Shown: positions 58,206 through 64,000 of the stretch, one piece after another
Layout of the letters: the number at the start of each line of letters is the position of its first letter
Numbering within the stretch: position 1 is the stretch's first letter
NCBI GenBank assembly: GCA_949317995.1
Contig: OX439038.1
Span: 65,559,576-65,623,575, forward strand
Length of the DNA stretch: 64,000 nucleotides
Source: Acholoe squamosa
Lineage: Eukaryota > Annelida > Polychaeta > Phyllodocida > Polynoidae
Direction: 5' to 3'
The notes under the pieces: generated by a model
What the model was told of the DNA's origin: nothing
The model's database searches: none
Seen by the model: only the letters and a program-made list of their open reading frames with translations
Made by a program: the position numbers and the translations under genes

Positions 58206-61200
58206 CTAAATAGATTACAGTGACATAGTCTGACTTTTTCTAATTTTCTAAAATTCTACTCAAAAAGCTACCTATGAAGGTATGGTCTGTGTGGACATCC
58301 ATGGTGAATTTTGAGAAGATTGATTTCGAGCCCAAACCTTCGGATTACGCCACTTTAAAGGGGCCCTGGCATGGTAATGCATGCCAGCATTAAAAAGTCA
58401 CGTGACCACCCCATGACCAATCAGAGAACCGTGATTTTTCCGCTGGTTCCTGCGATTTTATGATCACTCTTTGAACCGGTACCCATGTTGTTAGTTTGCG
58501 ATGCTAACTTATATGGCTGTATCTATGCCCACATATGTGCGCATCATACGCAGAGGGATGAGGTTAAGACCCAAGATTGAGAAGCCCAAATGGAACTCGA
58601 AAGAATAAATACTCCCATACAATGAGGAGGCCTATAACACACAAAAATAGTCTAGATCATTTAGAAAAGATTACAAAACCAAGGCTTGTGTAAGGACCGC
58701 ATCCACTGCCCATGGAAAAACCACCCATGTCTTCCCATGCAGTTGAATGAATAAAAAGGTGTGACGCCCACGGATGAATGTATATACCCATGGCTCACGC
58801 ATTTGGAGACTTCTGAATACCCGATGTCCCCCACAAGATAAATGAGAAAACAAAAGATAATCCTTTATTTTCTTAATGCAAACACGTACAACCCCTAAAT
58901 TTCCATCAAATCATTAATTCTAGACACCTAAACACAAAACTTCATAGATATCTAACACAAAGTTTTTAACCTAAACACCTAGATTTCTAAAAACTTGAGC
59001 TAAACCCATTGTTTGGCTAAAGATGTCTAGGAACTTAAAGTAATCAGCAAAACGTGACAAGAATATGTTTAGAATTGCATTTTGGATCTAACCACCATTT
59101 TTGCAGTGTATTATTTTACCATTACTTTCGAAATCAGAAATGCAATTCACACGCCATTAAATAATTTCCATTAGAATTCCCTTTATTATAAGAGAAGTAA
59201 GGAGAACTATCAAGAACTCTGACAATGATAATCTTAAATCAACACTCTCAGGACCTTCAGACAGACAGCAATGAAAACTTTTTGAATAAGAAACACAGGT
59301 GTCGCTTTGGGAAACATGAGAGCCAATCAGATATCTTGATGACAGAATGTGTAACTGTTTCTTTACTTTGCAGGGGTCAATAATCCAACATAGAGACCTG
59401 AAGCTAATCAAACTTCTTATTAAAGAAGCTCTGTGAATGAGCAACCCAGTTTGTTCCCCTCCAGTTGGTAGAGAATACCATTACTGACACCCTTCTGAAG
59501 TCATAACCATCACAATGGTAGCCACATCTAATATTATTTTTATATCACTATTGTTTGTCTTACCTGTTCTTATTCTTTATTGATGGGCCTGTCTGCACAA
59601 ATGAGCAAACCCCTTTGACTTTTAGCACGGAGCACCCTTTTGCCTCTACACGGTTCTTAAACTCAGGTAACCCCTATGATTAAAGAAAAGTGTGTAGATG
59701 CAGTATGGATCTAACATTCAAACATACGTTAAGCAATGAAAATAATTATACTGAAAACTCATAAAGTGTTATCTGTATCTGTTTCTAACCAATGAAACCC
59801 AAATTGAATCTTGAAGGGTCAAGGAATTCAATTATTAAATCAACTGCAAGGGGGGACTTCCATGTGTGAAACTACTTTGCACCTTAAAAAAACTTAATAT
59901 GTGACTCATGTTTAGAGCAAAACTGTGCCATTCCAATTCATAATTTGGACACAGATTTAGTGCAAAGATATTGATCAGCCACAACCAGTAAATATTTCAT
60001 TTTGATAGTATTATCATATGAATCAACATCATAAGGGCTGCTGTCTGTAATTGCCATCGTGTCTGCTTATGAGATAGGGGTTGCCTCTCAACTGGGACTG
60101 ATGCAGATTGTTCTGTGAATTTTGATGATACTGTGGCAGTAGGACTTGTAGTATCACCACATAGAGGTGGGCATTGGACAACAATTGCATTTGAGGTCTT
60201 TGACAGCATAACCTCAGTCAAGGTTGTAGAGAAGAGAAAGCCATATTCAGTGATGTTACTGTAGCAGCACTGCTAGGGGGGCCGTATGTATATCTCTATC
60301 TGCCAATTGTTTGCCAGTCTGGCTCTGGCTCTTGATCAGTGAGGATGTACAAGCCTTACAGCCTATTTCCAGGAACAATGTTGGGTCATTCAATCCATGG
60401 AAATAAGGTTATTAATGAACATACATATCATGGCAATATTTTCCTAAGTGGATTTATTGCGTTTTGGAACAAAACTGGTGTGGGATTTATGTCATTTTGG
60501 AAAAAAAGTGGATTTTAGGTGGGCCCTAGGTGCTTTTTGGTGAGTGTTTTAGAAAAAAATGATTTTGCAAACATTTTTTCACTTACCCCAAACTATTGTT
60601 TTCTCATCTTAACTCCATTTTTTCCAAAATGGTGTTTATTGCATTTTAGAACTAATCTCTTCACATGCACAAGTTCTCACAACCGTCTGCCTGTTTTGTT
60701 ATTGAGATTCAGCTTAAACATTAAATACCTTTAATGGTATCATGCAAAACAACTACTACCCAAGCTGTATTAATAGCTCACTCCAATGTTAAGGCTATGC
60801 TGATAGACATGCTGTCAAAGAAAGTCCAAACAACCATAGAGCCTCAACAGTACAATACCCCAAAATACAAAATTCAATCTGATAAACCCAATACTCTCTA
60901 CCATTAATGATGCCTTAACTAGTTGTGATGGAGTGTTGGCCTTACACCTCCGTGGTAAACAAAAGCCTTTTAATATGGTTTATAAATACAAGGTCATAAA
61001 CTTTTTATACTTGCAAAGACTCAATGAGCACTGGTGTGGACCTTATGAACCAGTAATTGGGAAAGGATCAATAAGCTCACTATTTCAAATAGGCCATCCT
61101 ATTACCCACTAGCACTGCAGCAAGACAGCATTCTTACAGAACCTATCATACAATGTAGGAATGGCTGAGCAATCCTCTGCCTCCTCTAAAAATGGGCTGG

Positions 61201-62429
61201 AAATTTGAGGATGGTAAATTGGTTTTCCAGACAGACATGCCCACAGGACCTAGAAGCCTGCTTTTCAGAGATGATTGATGGCATGTAGGTACAAAGCAGG
61301 ATGATGTGTCAAGTCATGTGGATGCAAAATTGTTCTCTAGACACATAGTCTAAGGATTTATTTAAGGTCCAAGGTAGTTGGACACAGGAACCCTTAGTAA
61401 GCTTAGTAAGTTAATCAGATTGACCACAAAAATGTCTTCACATTTTGATCTACATTTCTTTGATTGAAACCAATACAGATAACACTTTATGAGTGTTCAG
61501 TATATTTTCAATGCTAAACTTATGTTTGTATGTAAGATCCAGACTGCATTCATACCCTTTTCTTTAATCACAGGGGTAATTTGAGTTTAAGAGATTATGT
61601 TTGGAACCTTGACCCTAAGATTCAGTACATCTAGCTAAAATCTTGTACAATCACCACTGGTGGCCATTTTTGACACCTCATTCAATAGTAATTATAAGTT
61701 TTGTAGCTCTAATATAGTCCTTGGATCTCAAATTATATGCAGTCATATCTTGCTACCATTTAAACTATTTCTATCCAGCTATATAGCTTAGAAATTGTAG
61801 GAAATAGGATATAGGATAAGTACCATTAGGGATGCCATCTTGAATTTCTGAGCGAGCACAAAGGGGATTTTCGGGGACTTTTAGTATGTGTTTTAGGACC
61901 CTTCTGGGCATCTTTTCTGAGAAAACCAGCTTGTTCCTAATTTGTTTAACCTGAAAGTCTAAACTTCCTGGACTATATCCAAGCTGTTTTGAACATTATT
62001 GATCACCAAAAGGCCAAAAAATCATAAGCAATACTTTCAATCTCAATTGCTGTTGCATCGTGGTTTGGGGAGAATATGAAATGTTTGCCTTGCGGAGCAG
62101 AAGAAAAAGAGTAAGAAATGCCGCTATTTGAACATGCATTCACCAGTGGCTCAACCCCTTTTTGTATATCCTTTGCCACACTGAATCTTAATGTCATTTC
62201 CATCAATAAAACTCAGGCCTACCTATACTTTCTCTATAATTTTGTACTCAGGTATGAAGTACATTTCTCTATTTCTAACATTCTACAGTGTTTTAACGCC
62301 ATAATAGGGGTTAGTATGTATTATACCACAAATTTTGGGTTACTCAGTGCTTTTTGCTGGATATTCCCATGCACATACCTGTCGATATTGCACACCCTGT
62401 AGGCTGTAACATCAATTTTGTAAGGTGTG

Positions 62430-62490
62430 GGGTTATCCATGGATAACCCACACGCTGTGCAGTTATCCATGGATAACCCACACGCCTATC
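62430..62490. repeat. Paired palindromes GTTATCCATGGATAAC
   Basis: The 16-bp perfect palindrome GTTATCCATGGATAAC occurs twice, each time followed by CCACACGC. It resembles the GGATAACTCATGAC/GTCATGAGTTATCC arms at 63550-63710. Confidence 0.75.
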
Positions 62491-62546
62491 ATGTCCCTCC
62501 ATGTCATATGTTACATGTTAAAACCCACGAAATATTCAAGGCCAGG

Positions 62547-62611
62547 GTAGAGATCGAACCTGCAGTCTCACATCCCAAATCCAACTCCCTATGCACTGCG
62601 CCACAGGGACT
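62547..62611 (-). mobile_element. tRNA-headed SINE (minus strand)
   Basis: The minus strand reads GTCCCTGTGGCGCAGTGCAT (A box TGGCGCAGTGC) and GACTGCAGGTTCGATCTCT (B box GGTTCGATCTC) about 35 bp apart. The intervening arms do not form a good tRNA, so a SINE head is favoured. The body would run to lower coordinates. Confidence 0.7.
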
Positions 62612-62739
62612 GACGAGAAATGCTCGGTTCGAACCACGTCTGGATATGATACAAAGCCCGGGAAGGTGACGACTGCGGGCGGTCCGCTACCATAACCGTG
62701 GGACGCATTCAAACATAGCCAAGCCAAGAGGGGAGGAGA

Positions 62740-62815
62740 CGCGGTGGTCTAGTGGTTAGGGCTTTGCGCTCAGCTGTCAGAGGTACGCGGATCGAGCCCC
62801 GGTCCGGGCGCATGT
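62740..62815 (+). mobile_element. tRNA-headed SINE (plus strand)
   Basis: GGTGGTCTAGTGGTTAGGGC (A box TGGTCTAGTGG) is followed by CGCGGATCGAGCCCCGG (B box GGATCGAGCCC). Acceptor pairing is incomplete. The repeats downstream (62816-63540) start directly after this head and may be its amplified body. Confidence 0.7.
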
Positions 62816-63540
62816 TTTTTTCGCCGTGCGCACTGTCGCTGTCCGCTGCCGGGTGACAAGGTGTATTAAACACAAACATAACCGCGAGAAGCATCTTTTT
62901 TTCGCCGTGTGCACTGTAGCTGTCCCTTGCCGGGCGATGAGGTGTATGTATCGATTGTACACAAACATAACCGCGAGACGTATTCAAACAAAGCCAAGCC
63001 GAGACGGCGCTGTCACTGTCCGCTGCCGGGCGAGAGGTGTATTATACACAAACATAACCACGAGATGCATTCAAAGCTTTAGCTGTCTGCTGCTGGGTGA
63101 CGAGGTGTATGTACCTGTGTACACACACTATGGCTGGCTTCGAGTCCCGGGGAGGGGGAATAATTTTTGTTTTTAACTTGAATTTATTGGTATTCTATTG
63201 ATTAATTATTAGTTTCGTGGTATAAAATAATATAAAAAGAGGTGTATTATACACAAACATAACAGCGAGAAGCACCTTTCTTCGCTGTGTGCACTGCCGG
63301 GCGACGAGGTGTATTCTACACAAATATTACAGCGAGACGCATTGAAATCTTTAGCCGTGTGCCGCTGCCTGTCCAAGCCGAGACCGGGGCTGCCGCTGTC
63401 CGCTGCCGGTCACCGAGCTGTATGTACCGATCGTGTACACACAATGGCTGGCATCGAGTCCCGGGGAGGGGGAATATTTTTTGTTTTCAACTTGAATTTA
63501 TTGGTATAATATTGATTATTTATTGGTTTCGTGGTATAAA
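62816..63540 (+). repeat. Satellite-like array of GAGGTGTATTxxACACAAACATAAC units
   Basis: GAGGTGTATT or AAGGTGTATT followed by ACACAAA(C)ATAACxGCGAGA recurs at about 62859, 62939, 63034, 63239 and 63307, with TCGCCGTGTGCACTG and GTCCGCTGCCGGG phrases between. A longer unit of about 310 bp (ATGGCTGGCxTCGAGTCCCG to TTTCGTGGTATAAAATAA) appears twice (63129-63235 and 63442-63544). GC is higher than in the surroundings. Confidence 0.75.
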
Positions 63541-63542
63541 AT

Positions 63543-63720
63543 AAGTAGTCAATGGATAACTCATGACTTGTGTGTGTTAGCAAAGGCTAATAACACTCGG
63601 CCTACGGCCTCATGTCATTATTCTTCACTAACACACACGCGTCATGAGTTATCCATTGATTACTTGTTCACTAACACACACTCGTCATGAATTATCCATT
63701 GATTACTTGTTCACTAACAC
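63543..63720. mobile_element. Hairpin element with a third arm copy
   Basis: AAGTAGTCAATGGATAACTC (63543 onward) faces GAGTTATCCATTGATTACTT (ending 63664). The loop is CTAATAACACTCGGCCTACGGCCTC-like. A further copy of the right arm follows directly (63669-63720), so one arm is duplicated in tandem. Confidence 0.8.
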
Positions 63721-64000
63721 TGTTATCGAGACCCAGCCTCAACAGTACCATTAACACCTAAGGGTGTTCTTTTATGCATCATACAATGGTTTTGGACCAA
63801 AATGATACAGCACTTCCAAAGCTCAAGGAGTCCTTGCTTATCTGAACCCCAAGTCTCCACCCCTACCATGGGCTAACAGCAGGAGACGAAGTGTCTGGTT
63901 TCCTGTGTGCGTGATACCTAGCTAGAATAGTGAGGTTACCTTGAGGAGACTAGTGTGCCAGGCCACCATCAGATAATGATTACAGGTGCGAACAGGATAT
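63721..64000. other. Right window edge, no feature seen
   Basis: I see no repeat, RNA or coding signal. Confidence 0.4.

Larger units (their letters stand above)
56565..62400. other. Gene-free stretch
   Basis: Apart from the hairpins called separately (57.3 and 58.1 kb) I see no recognisable gene. Frames such as 56534-56950 (138 residues) have no motif and overlap a MITE at their start. Near 58740-58860 and 60500-60660 the sequence is simple and AT-rich. Confidence 0.45.

Overview
The window looks like repeat-rich, gene-poor DNA from an animal, most likely an aquatic invertebrate. The evidence is AT-rich sequence, GT/AG splice-like junctions, and a mix of element classes: a Polinton, a PIF/Harbinger transposon, a tyrosine-recombinase-type (DIRS/Ngaro-like) retroelement, LINE pieces, tRNA-headed SINEs and many foldback MITEs. 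The species cannot be named from sequence alone. I recognise no intact host gene.

Region 1 (1 to about 14.6 kb) is a nest of three elements. The outer shell is a decayed PIF/Harbinger DNA transposon. Its Myb/SANT-like gene runs on + (exons 162-555, 791-877, 12630-12747, 12864-13308). Its DDE transposase runs on - towards it (pieces between 13454 and 14550). A Polinton (910-12542, 11,633 bp) sits in the Myb gene's second recognised intron, with a perfect 6-bp target duplication GTCTTA, AG...CT ends and long terminal inverted repeats. It still shows a packaging ATPase, a retroviral-type integrase with a chromodomain, minor and major capsid proteins and an adenovirus-type protease, but no recognisable DNA polymerase B; it is a broken fossil. 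Inside the Polinton, between major capsid and protease, sits a 1,263-bp foldback element (9923-11185) made almost wholly of a 20-bp minisatellite in two opposed blocks, with 25-bp terminal inverted repeats and a possible TTTT duplication.

Region 2 (14.6-34.9 kb) has no recognisable genes. It holds MITE-like inverted-repeat elements (14.66, 20.0 and 25.5 kb), a 362-bp repeat (27161-27522) whose reverse-complement partner of the same length lies at 44112-44473, old duplicated blocks, and a 2.43-kb foldback (31113-33538) with arms of nearly 1 kb. Only the left arm carries a 161-bp hairpin MITE, so the right arm is a built-in empty site.

Region 3 (34.9-41.2 kb) is a decayed retroelement on - with reverse transcriptase, RNase H and gag-like remains. 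Repeat blocks in the order A1-coding-B1-A2-B2 match the split direct repeats of PAT/Ngaro-type elements. It is cluttered by a LINE endonuclease fragment, two hairpin MITEs and a SINE head.

Region 4 (41.2-64 kb) is again gene-poor. It has a 5'-truncated LINE reverse transcriptase (48.9-49.8 kb), an old series of tandem segmental duplications (45-56.5 kb), at least four perfect or near-perfect hairpin MITEs, and at the right end a tRNA-SINE-rich satellite-like block (62.4-63.7 kb).
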